Source: DATDAH01 sp963823495 (GTDB lineage: Bacteria; Actinomycetota; Acidimicrobiia; Acidimicrobiales; DATDAH01). Taken from it: a stretch of DNA of 64,000 nt. The position numbers and the translations under genes were made by a program. Below the pieces are notes generated by a model, which was not told where the DNA came from, did not search any database, and saw nothing but the letters and a program-made list of their open reading frames with translations. The stretch spans positions 806,001-870,000 of the forward strand of contig CAWGLV010000001.1 in assembly GCA_963823495.1 (NCBI GenBank), read 5' to 3'. This document shows, piece by piece, positions 1 through 9,272 of this stretch; positions within the stretch are counted from its first letter, which is position 1, and each line of letters begins with the position of its first letter.

Positions 1-767
1 ACTTCTACGCCCACCAGGTCTCGTCGTACGGCCCCACCGGTGACCGCCGGGTCGAGGTCGAGCTCGACGACCAGCCCAGTGGGCTGGGCTGGCTCCCGTC
101 AGGGGAGCTGCTGGTGGTCGCCATGACCTCCCGGCAGGTGCGTCGGGTCGACGCCGACGGCGCGATCCACCTCCACGCCGACCTGTCGGCCATCGCCACC
201 GGCCACACCAACGACATGGTCGTCGACGGCCGGGGAAACGCCTACGTGGGCAACTTCGGCTTCGACACCGAAGCCGGCGACCGGCCCCCACGGGCGGCCG
301 ACCTGGCCCTGGTCCGTCCCGACGGCACGAGCGAGGTGGTGGCCCGCGACCTCCGCTTCCCCAACGGCTCGGTGGTGACCCCCGACGGCGCCACGCTGAT
401 CCTGGGCGAGTCGATGGGGCAGCGCTACACGGCGTTCACCATCGGCGAGGACGGGAGGCTCGCCGAGCGGCGTACATGGGCCGAGCTGGACGGCATGGGC
501 CCCGACGGTTGCGTGCTCGACGCCGAGGGGGCGATCTGGATGGCCGACGCCTACGGCGGCGACTGCCACCGGGTGGCCGAGGGAGGTGAGATCGTCGAGT
601 CGGTCACGGCGAGCCTTCCCGTCTTCGCCTGCACGCTCGCCGGCCCGGATCGACAGACGCTCTACCTCGTCACCGCACCGGGCTTCGGTGAGGCGGTGTG
701 CGCGGGCAAGGGCCTCGGGCGCATCGAGGCCGTCGAGGTCGACGTCCCCGGTGCCGGCTGGCCCTGA
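1..767 (+). CDS. SMP-30/gluconolactonase/LRE-like family protein (5' end outside window)
   Basis: The open frame enters the window at base 3 and runs 254 codons to TGA, so the N-terminus is missing. The visible part has the repeated beta-propeller pattern of SMP-30/gluconolactonases: a DDQPSGLGWLPSGELLV blade near the start, then NDMVVDGRGNAYVGNFG, the FPNGSVVTPDG blade, and GPDGCVLDAEGAIWMADAYG. The Asn and Asp in the ND and NG contexts match the metal-binding positions of the family. Members hydrolyse sugar or other lactones in the cytoplasm. The next gene lies convergently 7 bp away, so this may be the last gene of a rightward unit. Lactonase activity is inferred; the substrate is unknown. 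Confidence 0.85.
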   Translation, partial: FYAHQVSSYGPTGDRRVEVELDDQPSGLGWLPSGELLVVAMTSRQVRRVDADGAIHLHADLSAIATGHTNDMVVDGRGNAYVGNFGFDTEAGDRPPRAADLALVRPDGTSEVVARDLRFPNGSVVTPDGATLILGESMGQRYTAFTIGEDGRLAERRTWAELDGMGPDGCVLDAEGAIWMADAYGGDCHRVAEGGEIVESVTASLPVFACTLAGPDRQTLYLVTAPGFGEAVCAGKGLGRIEAVEVDVPGAGWP

Positions 768-774
768 CCCGACC

Positions 775-1836
775 TCAGAGGACGGCGCGGAAGGCCTCGA
801 CCGTCCCGACGTCGGCGCAGGTCTGGGTGGCCCGGGTCATCCCCAGCATCCCGACCTCGATGGGTTGCCAGCAACTGCCCATCGCCGCGGTCGTCGTGGC
901 TCCGACCCAGGCGTAGAGGACCAGTCGGCGGTAGCGGTCCCAGAGGACCTCGGGGTCCGGCGCGTCGATCCCCGCGTCCACGAGCGCCTGGTGGTAGGCG
1001 CCCAGCCAGGTGCGCTCCTCGGCCTGCCGGATCTCGGTGGGGCACGAGTTGCCCAGGTAGATGGCGACGTCGCGGATGCCGGGCGAGCGGCTGATCACCG
1101 CCCAGTCGTACAGACCGACCTGGTCGCCGTCCACGAACTGGTTCCCGGCGTGGGTGTCACCGTGGATCAGCGTCCGCTCTCCCTCGTCCCAGAGCTCGGC
1201 GATCTCGTCGTTGTGGTCGATGTAGAGCCGGCAGAGATCGGTGAACACCGGCGGGAACTGGTCACCGAACTGGTCGAGGGCGCTCTGGACGAACTGGGCT
1301 CCGCGCCTGCCCCGCATCGCCGGGGGGATCCAGGCGAACTCGTCCTCGAAGCGTGGCTCCTCCCAGAACCGGGCGTGCAGTCGGGCCAGCGCCTCGACGA
1401 CCTTGCGGCCGTGGTCGGTGGCACCGGACTCGAGCCGGCTGGTGAAGGTGCACCCCGCCGCCTCCAGGTCCTCCAGGACCATGACGTACTCGGTGCGCTC
1501 CTCGCCGTGGGCGGCAAAGAAGCACCCCGGCACCCGCAGCGGTGCCCCGGCCGCCAGCTCCTCGTAGAAGCGGGCCTCCTTGCGGCCCATGTCCGTGGCC
1601 GCGACCAGCTTCCGCTGGGGCTCGCCGTCGGGAGGCAGTTTGACGAAGACGCTGGCGGGACCGCCGTGGCCGGGGGCGTGGTCGAGGCCGAGCCGCAGTC
1701 GACCCGTCGTGCCCGAGTGCTGATCGAGGACGGTCACCCCGGTGATCTCGATGTCGGGCAGGGACGGGCGCAGGGCCGTGGTGAGCCAGGACGCGGTGAC
1801 GTCCTCCGGGTGGTCGGGGATCTCGATGGCGGTCAC
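775..1836 (-). CDS. Aminoglycoside phosphotransferase/ecdysteroid-kinase-like phosphotransferase
   Basis: This 353-residue protein has a protein-kinase-like fold of the APH/EcKinase type. The Brenner catalytic motif HGDTHAGNQF lies at about residues 223-232. It is followed by the metal-binding Asp in GLYDWAVISRSPG. The N-lobe lysine candidate is in ASVFVKLPPDG at about residue 67. In actinobacterial catabolic clusters such proteins are often annotated only as phosphotransferases and may phosphorylate a hydroxylated small molecule; the substrate here is unknown. ATG start; the gene is divergent from the amidohydrolase at 1923 with an 86-bp shared upstream region. An antibiotic-resistance role is possible but not supported by context. 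Confidence 0.85.
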   Translation of the reverse strand: MTAIEIPDHPEDVTASWLTTALRPSLPDIEITGVTVLDQHSGTTGRLRLGLDHAPGHGGPASVFVKLPPDGEPQRKLVAATDMGRKEARFYEELAAGAPLRVPGCFFAAHGEERTEYVMVLEDLEAAGCTFTSRLESGATDHGRKVVEALARLHARFWEEPRFEDEFAWIPPAMRGRRGAQFVQSALDQFGDQFPPVFTDLCRLYIDHNDEIAELWDEGERTLIHGDTHAGNQFVDGDQVGLYDWAVISRSPGIRDVAIYLGNSCPTEIRQAEERTWLGAYHQALVDAGIDAPDPEVLWDRYRRLVLYAWVGATTTAAMGSCWQPIEVGMLGMTRATQTCADVGTVEAFRAVL

Positions 1837-1847
1837 GCCAGCCCTTT

Positions 1848-1875
1848 TTGATTTCGGCGTCAGTGTCGATATTGT
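1848..1875 (+). promoter_or_regulatory. Candidate promoter for the amidohydrolase at 1923
   Basis: A TTGATT hexamer at 1848-1853 and TATTGT at 1870-1875 are separated by 16 bp in the most AT-rich stretch between the divergent kinase and amidohydrolase genes. This would give a leader of about 40 bases carrying the GGGGAG ribosome site at about 1913-1918. Assigned by consensus resemblance only. Confidence 0.4.
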
Positions 1876-1922
1876 GGCCGGTGGCGACGACGGACGTCAA
1901 ACGGCGGAGGCCGGGGAGACCA

Positions 1923-3107
1923 ATGACCGAGACCACGCCGATCTTCGACTTCGACAACCACTACTACGAGGCCGAGGACGCGTTCACCCGTCACCAGGAC
2001 AAGCACCTCGGCAACCGCGGGGTCCGCTGGGCCGAGATCGACGGTCGGCGCCGGCTGGTCGTCGGCGGCAGGGTCAACTCCTATGTCGCCAACCCCACCT
2101 TCGATCCGGTGGCCAAGCCCGGGTGCCTCTACGAGTGGTACCGGGGCAACCCGGAGCAGAAGTCCATCGTCGAGGCCTTCGGCGACCTCGAGCCGATCCG
2201 GTCCGAGTACCGCGACCGCAGCGCCCGCCTCGCGGTGATGGACGAGCAGCAGGTCGCCGCCTCGCTCCTCTTCCCCACGCTCGGCGTCGGCCTGGAGGAC
2301 GCGCTGCGGGACGATCCGGAGGCGGCCGCGAGCGTGTTCGGCGCCTTCAACCGCTGGCTGGAGGAGGACTGGGGCTTCGGCTACGAGGGTCGGATCTTCG
2401 CCGTTCCCTACCTCCAGCTGCTGGATCCCGATGGCGCCGCCGACGAGCTCGGTTCGCTCGTCGAGCGGGGCGCCATCGTGGTGAACGTCCGCAACGCTCC
2501 GGTTCCGGTGCCCGGCGGTCACCGCTCGCCGTTCGACCCGGTGTACGACCCGTTCTGGGGCCTCGCCGCCGAGTCCGGCGTGGTCGTCGCGACCCACGCC
2601 GGCAACGACGGGTACGACGCCTTGATCCAGATGTGGGAGCCCGGCGGGGCCGAGAGCTCGATCTTCCGGTCTCCCCTCCGCAACGTCGTCACCAAGAACC
2701 GGGCGGTGAGCGACTTCTACGCCACCGCGATCTGCCACAAGGTCTTCGAGCGGTTCCCCGCCCTGCGCCTGGCCAGCGTGGAGAACGGGGCGTCGTGGAT
2801 CCCCGACCTGCTCCACCGCCTCGACGACGCCGCCAACCGGAACCCGGGGTTCTTCGCCGAGCACCCGAGCGACACCTTCGGCGAACACGTCTGGGTCACC
2901 CCGTTCTGGGAGGACGACGTCCCCGGCCTCCTCGGCGAGTTCCGCACCGACCGCCTGCTGCTCGGCTCGGACTGGCCGCACGCCGAGGGCACCCGACGGC
3001 CGCTGGACTTCGTCACCGAGACCCTGGCCGGCCTCCCCGACGAGGACCGGCAGCGCATCGCCCGGGACAACGCCTCGGAACTGCTCGGGGTCCCTGTCCC
3101 GGGGTGA
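1923..3107 (+). CDS. Amidohydrolase-2 family metal-dependent hydrolase/decarboxylase
   Basis: This 394-residue TIM-barrel amidohydrolase (Pfam Amidohydro_2 type) opens with FDFDNHYYEAEDAF, a variant of the DxHxH metal site. It continues with the mid-barrel His in VVATHAGNDGYD and ends with the C-terminal metal Asp in LLLGSDWPHAEG. These proteins decarboxylate or hydrolyse aromatic and alicyclic acids, and actinobacterial catabolic clusters usually hold several. An upstream in-frame start exists at 1848, but ATG 1923 follows a good GGGGAG site and begins exactly at the conserved core, so I prefer it. The gene is convergent with the TetR gene. Substrate unknown. Confidence 0.88.
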   Translation: MTETTPIFDFDNHYYEAEDAFTRHQDKHLGNRGVRWAEIDGRRRLVVGGRVNSYVANPTFDPVAKPGCLYEWYRGNPEQKSIVEAFGDLEPIRSEYRDRSARLAVMDEQQVAASLLFPTLGVGLEDALRDDPEAAASVFGAFNRWLEEDWGFGYEGRIFAVPYLQLLDPDGAADELGSLVERGAIVVNVRNAPVPVPGGHRSPFDPVYDPFWGLAAESGVVVATHAGNDGYDALIQMWEPGGAESSIFRSPLRNVVTKNRAVSDFYATAICHKVFERFPALRLASVENGASWIPDLLHRLDDAANRNPGFFAEHPSDTFGEHVWVTPFWEDDVPGLLGEFRTDRLLLGSDWPHAEGTRRPLDFVTETLAGLPDEDRQRIARDNASELLGVPVPG

Positions 3108-3119
3108 CCGCCCGACCGG

Positions 3120-3770
3120 TCAGCCGGCGGACTCGCGCAGGCCGATGCCGTTGGCCCACAGGGCCGTGAGCTGCTCGGCGATCGTGTCGAGCTCGTAGTC
3201 GCCCCAGTGCTCGACGAGCCACAGCTCGGCGGTGCGGGCCACCATGGATCCGAGGGCCAGCGCGGCGATCTCCGGATCGACCTCGGGGTCGGCCCGGCCG
3301 AGGTCCTGGAGGCGGCGGATGGCGCGCTCGGCCCGATCGGCGAAGTGCCGGTGTCGCCGCCTCCGGGCCTCCTTGACCGTTGCGTCGTAACGGGAGACCT
3401 CCTCGATGACGCCCATGAGCATGGCGTTCTCCCGATAGCGCTCGAGGTACAGCCGGTTCGCCCGGAAGATGCGCTCCCGCTCGGTGAGCGCGGCTGGATC
3501 GACCTCGTCGGCGTCCGCGGCGGGCACGGTCAGGAGGGCCTCCTGGGTCTCGGCGACCTCGCGGAAGATCTGCTCCTTGGAGTCGAAGTAGTGGTAGAAG
3601 GACCCGTGGGAGAGGCCGGCCTGCTCGGCGATGTCGGAGATGCGGGCCTCCAGGAACCCTGACGCCTCGAACACGTGCTTGGCGGCGTCGAGCAGCCGCG
3701 CCCGGGTCTGGGCCCCCTTGCGCGACCGCGGGGCCGCGGCGGCCGGTTCCGGGGTCGCGGGCCTGGGCAT
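3120..3770 (-). CDS. TetR/AcrR family transcriptional regulator
   Basis: This 216-residue regulator has an N-terminal helix-turn-helix at about residues 20-65: ARLLDAAKHVFEASGF, then ISDIAEQAGLSHGSFYHYF. A variable ligand-binding domain follows. The start at 3770 is chosen because it lies one base beyond the ligase stop codon (3772-3774), with a GAGAGAG ribosome site about 10 bases upstream. The longer version starting at 3806 would overlap the ligase and has no such site. It is therefore the second gene of a leftward operon with the acyl-CoA ligase and probably senses an acyl-CoA or its precursor, as FadR/KstR-like TetR proteins do (inference). Confidence 0.9.
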   Translation of the reverse strand: MPRPATPEPAAAAPRSRKGAQTRARLLDAAKHVFEASGFLEARISDIAEQAGLSHGSFYHYFDSKEQIFREVAETQEALLTVPAADADEVDPAALTERERIFRANRLYLERYRENAMLMGVIEEVSRYDATVKEARRRRHRHFADRAERAIRRLQDLGRADPEVDPEIAALALGSMVARTAELWLVEHWGDYELDTIAEQLTALWANGIGLRESAG

Positions 3771-3771
3771 G

Positions 3772-5529
3772 TCAACTCGCTCTCTCGTCGGAGGACGGGG
3801 GCTCATCGTAGGTTCGGTCGGCCAGCAGGTGATCGAGCGCTCGCCGGTCGTCGTCGCCCATGGGGCGCAGACCCGCGTCGCGGGACGGACGCCAGATGAC
3901 GCCGTCCACGTCCCATGCGTCGCGGCGGAGGGCCTTCTTGTCGATCTTCAAGCTCGACAGCTTCGGCAGCTCCCGGTCGACCCGCACGAAGGCGGGGACC
4001 CACTTGGGCCCGAGGTCGGGTTGGGCCCCGAGGAACTCGTCGAAGGCACCGGGGTCGAACCCGGCCCCACCGTGGAGCTCCAGGCCCACCATCACGCGGT
4101 CACCGACGGGGTCGTCGGGGACGGCGAAGACGGCGACCGAGCGCACGTCGGGGTGGCGGGCGACGATCGCCTCGATGGGACCGGCCGCGAAGTTCTCGCC
4201 GTCGACGCGGAGCCAGTCGTTGGACCGACCGGCGAAGAACAGCCAGCCGTCGGCATCCCGGTAGGCGAGGTCGCCTGACCAGTAGGCGCCGTCACGGAAG
4301 CGCTCCTCGGTCGCGGCCGGGTTGCGGTAGTAGCCCTCGAACCCGGAGGTGGGCCGGGTCTCGACGATCTCGCCGACCGCCTCCTCCAGGTTGACGACCC
4401 GGCCCTGGTCGTCGAACACGGCGCGAGGGCACTCCGCCCCGGTGTCGGGGTCGAGCACCTTGACCGAGTCGTCGGCGGTGCCGAGGGCGCCAGGCGGCAT
4501 CGAGGCGTCGCGACGGATGATGATGACCCCCTCGGTCGAGCCGTAGCTGTCCCGGACGTTGCAGCCGAAGCGGCGGGCGAACTCCCGGATGTCGTGCTCG
4601 GAGGCCTCGTTGCCGATCGCCAGGCGGAGCGGGACCCCGGCGTCGTCGGCCGCCTCGGGCACCGACAGGATGTAGTTCAGGACCTTGCCCGTGTAGGTGA
4701 GCAGGGTCGCTCCGAAGGCGCGGATGTCGGGCACCGTCCCCGACGCCGAGAACCGGCGGCGCATCGAGATCGGGATGCCGGCGTCGACGGCACCGGCCCA
4801 CCCGGTGAACAGCGATGCCGCGTGGAAGAAGGGGAGCGGCGCGTAGACGACGTCGTCCTCGGTCAACTCGGCGATGGCGGCCACGTGGGATCCGGTGCGG
4901 CCGATCCGGCCCTGGGTGCAGCGCACGGCCTTGGGCAGGCCGGTCGAGCCCGAGGTGAAGATGAGGAGGAAGAGGTCATCGTCCGACGGTGGTGTCGTGT
5001 CGCCCTCGATCGGCGGGGCCGAGTCCAGTGCGGCCTCGTAGCCGGGGTCGTCGACCACGAGGATCCGTTCGGGCGGGATCGTGGGTGGCGCCTCCTCGAG
5101 CAGACCGCCGAGGTCGCTCGAGGTCACCAGGGCCTGGCAGTCGGCGTGGTCGATGAGCTGGGCCAACTGCCCGCCCCGGTAGGTCGAGTTGACCCCGACC
5201 ACGACCGTCCCCGACAGCGCACCGGCCGTGAGCCAGAAGACGTAGTCGGGCACGTTGTCGAGGAGCACTCCCACGTGCGGCGGTCGCTCCGGGTCCCGCA
5301 GCTCGGCGAAGCGCGCCGCCCGTCGCCAGCCCTCCTGGACCAGCTCCCGGTAGGTCCAGGTCCGGTCCTCGTACTTGAGGGCGAGAGCGTCGTCGTCGCC
5401 GCGCTCCTGCAGCAGGCGTCCGAAGGCGGTCACGACGACATCTCCGACATCGACGTCAATGTAGAGGTTGGTCGCGGGCGCCACTGGTCGAGGATCCGTG
5501 GCCTGGACCACCGGCGACCCGGGTGGCAT
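3772..5529 (-). CDS. AMP-forming acyl-CoA synthetase (FadD-like)
   Basis: This 585-residue adenylate-forming ligase has all core motifs. The P-loop FTSGSTGLPKAVRC is near residue 190, the adenine-binding motif YGSTEG near 355, and the ATP-ribose Asp motif YWSGDLAYRDADGWLFFAGR near 440. The C-terminal catalytic Lys lies in LSSLKIDKKAL near 545. It should activate a carboxylic acid to its CoA thioester in the cytoplasm. Sequence style resembles mycobacterial FadD enzymes for bulky or steroid-like acids, but the substrate cannot be read from sequence. It heads an operon with the TetR gene and is divergent from the BVMO gene, whose ring-opened product it might activate. Confidence 0.93.
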   Translation of the reverse strand: MPPGSPVVQATDPRPVAPATNLYIDVDVGDVVVTAFGRLLQERGDDDALALKYEDRTWTYRELVQEGWRRAARFAELRDPERPPHVGVLLDNVPDYVFWLTAGALSGTVVVGVNSTYRGGQLAQLIDHADCQALVTSSDLGGLLEEAPPTIPPERILVVDDPGYEAALDSAPPIEGDTTPPSDDDLFLLIFTSGSTGLPKAVRCTQGRIGRTGSHVAAIAELTEDDVVYAPLPFFHAASLFTGWAGAVDAGIPISMRRRFSASGTVPDIRAFGATLLTYTGKVLNYILSVPEAADDAGVPLRLAIGNEASEHDIREFARRFGCNVRDSYGSTEGVIIIRRDASMPPGALGTADDSVKVLDPDTGAECPRAVFDDQGRVVNLEEAVGEIVETRPTSGFEGYYRNPAATEERFRDGAYWSGDLAYRDADGWLFFAGRSNDWLRVDGENFAAGPIEAIVARHPDVRSVAVFAVPDDPVGDRVMVGLELHGGAGFDPGAFDEFLGAQPDLGPKWVPAFVRVDRELPKLSSLKIDKKALRRDAWDVDGVIWRPSRDAGLRPMGDDDRRALDHLLADRTYDEPPSSDERAS

Positions 5530-5657
5530 TCCTCGGGGGGTGCCGGCCCTCCGGGACCGACGGGGATGTCAGCTACTGTCGACCAGGCCCATCCGGGAAC
5601 GCGGCGACAGGCAGACCTGGACACCCGTTGCCGGTCCCGGGACGAGCACGAGGAACG

Positions 5658-7482
5658 ATGCATCCAGAACCTGGGCGGACCGAGTACGACCCCGAGGCGA
5701 CGCGAGCCAGGTACCTGGCCGAGCGCGACCGCCGGCTGGTTCCCGGACGGGCCGACATCCGCGACCTGCGCCGGGACGAGCAGTTCGCGAGATGTCCGCG
5801 ACGACCCGTTCACCCCGGTCGCCGAGCGCCGACCCGTCACCGACGACGTCGAGGTCGTCATCGTCGGTGGGGGGATCGCCGGCATCCTCGCCGGCGTCGA
5901 GTTGCGCCAGGCCGGCGTCGAGTCCATCCGCATCGTCGACCAGGCCGGTGGCATGGGCGGCACCTGGTACTGGAACCGCTACCCGGGCGTGATGTGCGAC
6001 GTCGAGTCCTACATCTACCTGCCCATGCTGGAGGAGCTCGGCTACATCCCGAAGGACCGCTACGCGTCCGGCGAGGAGATCCGCCTGCACCTCCAGGCCA
6101 TCGCCGACCGCTTCGACCTGGTGACCGACGCCCTGTTCCACACCGGGGTGACCGAGGCGACCTGGGACGACGACGCGGCCCGCTGGCGGATCAGCACCGA
6201 CCGCGGCGACGAGCTGGCCGCCCACTACTACGTGCTCGCCGTCGGCATCCTCAACCTGCTCAAGCTGCCGGCCGTCCCTGGTATGGAGGACTTCGCCGGT
6301 CACTCGTTCCACTCGGCCCGGTGGGACTACGCCTACACCGGCGGTGGCCCGGGCCGGCCCCTCACCGAGCTCGGGGACAAGGCCGTCGCCCTCATCGGGA
6401 CCGGGGCCACGGGCATCCAGTGCCTGCCACCACTGGCCGCGGCCGCGGAGCACGTCTACGTGTTCCAGCGCACGCCGTCGGCCATCGGCGTGCGGGACAA
6501 CCGCGAGACCGACCCCGACTTCGCCGGGGGCCTCGAGCCGGGCTGGCAGCAGGCCCGCATGGACAACTTCCAGGCCGTCATGCTGGGCCAGGCCGTCGAC
6601 GAGGACCTCGTCGACGACGGGTGGACCCACCACTACGCCGCGGTGCAGCACCCGCCCCGACGAAAGGACATGACGCTCGAGGACTACCTCCGCGGTGGCG
6701 AGGAGCTCGACTACGGGATCATGGAGGAGCACCGACGACGGGTGGAGGAGTTGGTGCACGACCCCGACGCGGTCGAGGTGCTCAAGCCCTGGTACCGCTA
6801 CCTCTGCAAGCGGCCCTGCTTCCACGACGAGTACCTGCAGGCCTTCAACGAGCCCAACGTCACCCTGGTCGACTGCCCGGCGGGCATCGAGCGCGTCACC
6901 GAGCAGGGCCCCGTCGTGGACGGCCGGCAGTACGAGGTCGACTGCATCGTCTACAGCACCGGCTTCGAGGCCGAGCTCACGCCGCTGTACCGCCGGGCCG
7001 GCCACGAGATCGTCGGGCGCGACGGCCTCCGCCTGGCCGACAAGTGGGCCGACGGCGCGGCCAGCCTCTTCGGGATGATGAGCCGCGGCTTCCCGAACAT
7101 GTTCGTGATGCCGGCGCCGGGCCAGCAGGCGGTGGTCACGGTCAACTACACCCAGCTGGCCGTGCTGGGGGCCGAGTTCGTCGGCCGCACGGTCGGCTCC
7201 CTGGAAGCCAAGGGCGTGGCGGCCTTCGACGTCAGCGCCGAGGCCGAGGCGGACTGGACCCAGAAGATCGTCGACTCCTTCGTGGACGCCAGCAGCGTGA
7301 TGTCGGCCTGCACGCCGTCGCGGATCAACCTCGAGGGCCACCCCGAGGCCATGAACCCGCGCAACGGCAACTTCGGCCGGGGCCTCGGGGACTACTTCGG
7401 CTATCGCCGCCTGCTCGAGGAGTGGCTCGACCGAGGCGACTGCGAGGGCCTCGAGCTCGACGGACCGCCTCGCCCCGAGTGA
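5658..7482 (+). CDS. Flavin-containing Baeyer-Villiger monooxygenase with an apparent one-base frameshift
   Basis: The protein would be about 607 residues, a normal length for a type I BVMO. It has the FAD dinucleotide motif VIVGGGIAG, GGTWYWNRYPGVMCDVES, the NADPH motif ALIGTGATGIQ, and the BVMO fingerprint FxGxxxHxxxWD as FAGHSFHSARWD. It oxidises ketones to esters or lactones with NADPH and O2. The family's N-terminal region (TEYDPEATRARYLAERDRRL, then DEQFARC) is read from ATG 5658 in one frame. The rest, from RDDPFTPV, is read one base later. The switch falls at about 5796, where an extra C in TGTCCGC breaks the frame. No good start codon exists in the downstream frame before the FAD motif. 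Either a sequencing indel or an inactivating mutation is possible. Confidence 0.88.
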
Positions 7483-7559
7483 CCTGATGGCGTCGGGGCC
7501 CGGGTGGGACGAGGATGGGCGCGGGCAATCACGTCCGAGTGAGCCGTAGGAGGGACGAG

Positions 7560-9272
7560 GTGGGCGCAGCGTCGAAGGACCGTCAGCGCGTGGCCGTCGT
7601 CACCGGCGGCGGGAGCGGGATCGGTGCGGCCATCGCCGAGGAGCTGGGCCGGGCGGGCGCGTTCGTGGTCACCCTCGATCCCCTGGTGTCCGTCGACGGC
7701 TCCGAGCAGCTCCCGAGCCCCGAGGACACCACCGCCGGTCGCATCGTGGCCGCCGGTGGGTCGGCCCGGTCCTGCACGGTCTCGGTGACCGACCGCGACG
7801 GGGTCGCCCGGCTCTTCGCCGATCTCGCCGACGAGTTCGGTGGTCTGGACGCCGTGGTCAACGTCGCCGGGATCACCCGGCAGATGAGCTACACCGAGGG
7901 CAGCGAGGACGACTGGACGAGCGTCCTGTCGGTGCACCTCGACGGCTACCGCAACGTCCTCGACGCCGCGCTGCCGCTCATGGCCGCGGCCGGACGCGGC
8001 CACGTGCTGGGCGTGACCTCGGGCTCGGGCTGGCGACCGGCGGACACCGGCGCCTACGGCTGCGCGAAGCGGGCGGTGGCCGCGCTGACCTGGCAGCTGG
8101 GCCGTCAGGCCCCTCCAGGCGTGGTGGTGAACGCCGTGTCCCCGATAGCGATGACCCGCATGGTCGTGGCGGCCATGGAACGGCACCGAGCCGAGAGCGC
8201 CGGCGAAGTCCCTTCGTCGACCAGCGGTCTGGCCCTCGGCGCCGCGATGCCGACCCCCCAACAGCTGGGGCCGGTCGGCGCCCACCTGGTGGGGGAGGGC
8301 TTCGCGGCCTGTCGGGGCCAGGTCATCTTCATCGCCGGGTCCGAGGTGGCGATGATCGACGAGCCCCGCCTCCTGGAGGTGGTCGGTACCGAGGGCGTGG
8401 CCTCCCTGGCCGAGGCCCTCGAGGTGGTCACGCCGGGCGCACTGGTGCCGGCCGAGGCCCGGCAGGCGAGCAACGCCGGCAGCAACCCCCGCTTCCCGCC
8501 GACCGTCGTGGCCTCGCCGGCGGCGACGCTTCCGACTCCCGCGGTGCAGTCGTGTGCCGTGGTCGCGGACCGCCCGGTGGTGGCCGCCGCGGTGGTGGCC
8601 GCCCTCGACGCCCGCGGGGTGCCGACCACGGTCGTGGCGACCGACGGCCTCGCCCCGGGATTCGACGGGGCCGCGGCGGCCGTCGCCGCGATCGTCGAGG
8701 CCGACCCGGTCGACGCCGTCGTCGTCGCCCTGGCCGGGAACAGCCCGGCCCCGGCTGAGGCGATCGGCTGGGAGCGAGTGCTGGCCGAGCACGCCGGGAT
8801 CGCGGACCAGATCTACGCCGACGCCGCGTGGGCCCGGGCCGTGGCCGACCACGCCGGGCGGACCGGCCGCCCGATGCGCCTCGTGACCCTCACCGAGGCC
8901 GGCACCGCCGGCGGCCGGAGCCGAGCCCAGGCGGCGGCTCACCACGCCCGCGCCGCGATGGGAGCGACCGGCGAGCGCGTGGCCCACTTCGCCGTCGGTG
9001 TCGAGTCGGCCGACCCCGGTGCCGCTCGGGTCGTCGGCGAGCTGGCCGCCCACCTGGCGTGCAGCCCCGATGCACCGCCGCTGTCGGGGGCGGAGCTGGT
9101 GGTCGGGGCGGGCACGATCGGGCTGCGCAGCCACCCCCACGTCGGCGCCGGCGTCACCCTCGGCGGGACCGACGTCCCGAGCTGGTTCGACGACGCCCTC
9201 CGCGACATCGTCGGGTCGCGGGACCCACACCCGGCTGAGGCAGGATGGCCGGCAGACGAGGAGCACCGTTGA
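7560..9272 (+). CDS. Two-domain short-chain dehydrogenase/reductase-like protein
   Basis: This 570-residue protein is about twice the usual SDR length. Residues 1-300 are a classical SDR: TGGGSGIG cofactor motif, VVNVAGITRQ in place of NNAG, Ser in GVTSGSG, and the YxxxK site as YGCAKRA. After a Pro/Ala/Thr-rich linker near 305-325, residues 330-570 look like a second, degenerate Rossmann domain: alternating V/A-rich strands, no clear glycine motif, no YxxxK. GTG 7560 is chosen because AGGAGG lies at 7548-7553; a start at 7515 has no such site. The stop overlaps the TTG start of the next gene, so the two are probably translated together. Likely oxidises an alcohol for the neighbouring BVMO or lactonase (inference). 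Confidence 0.85.
   Translation: MGAASKDRQRVAVVTGGGSGIGAAIAEELGRAGAFVVTLDPLVSVDGSEQLPSPEDTTAGRIVAAGGSARSCTVSVTDRDGVARLFADLADEFGGLDAVVNVAGITRQMSYTEGSEDDWTSVLSVHLDGYRNVLDAALPLMAAAGRGHVLGVTSGSGWRPADTGAYGCAKRAVAALTWQLGRQAPPGVVVNAVSPIAMTRMVVAAMERHRAESAGEVPSSTSGLALGAAMPTPQQLGPVGAHLVGEGFAACRGQVIFIAGSEVAMIDEPRLLEVVGTEGVASLAEALEVVTPGALVPAEARQASNAGSNPRFPPTVVASPAATLPTPAVQSCAVVADRPVVAAAVVAALDARGVPTTVVATDGLAPGFDGAAAAVAAIVEADPVDAVVVALAGNSPAPAEAIGWERVLAEHAGIADQIYADAAWARAVADHAGRTGRPMRLVTLTEAGTAGGRSRAQAAAHHARAAMGATGERVAHFAVGVESADPGAARVVGELAAHLACSPDAPPLSGAELVVGAGTIGLRSHPHVGAGVTLGGTDVPSWFDDALRDIVGSRDPHPAEAGWPADEEHR

Noticed and set aside
775..1836. Antibiotic-resistance kinase
   Set aside because: The APH fold is present, but the context is catabolic and there are no mobile-element signs; only a general phosphotransferase is supported.
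5785..5800. Programmed frameshifting in the BVMO gene
   Set aside because: No slippery heptamer, internal Shine-Dalgarno site or downstream structure was seen, and BVMOs are not known to use it.
7401..9266. 621-codon minus-strand open frame
   Set aside because: Shadow of the two-domain SDR; low-complexity Arg/Gly/His sequence without motifs.
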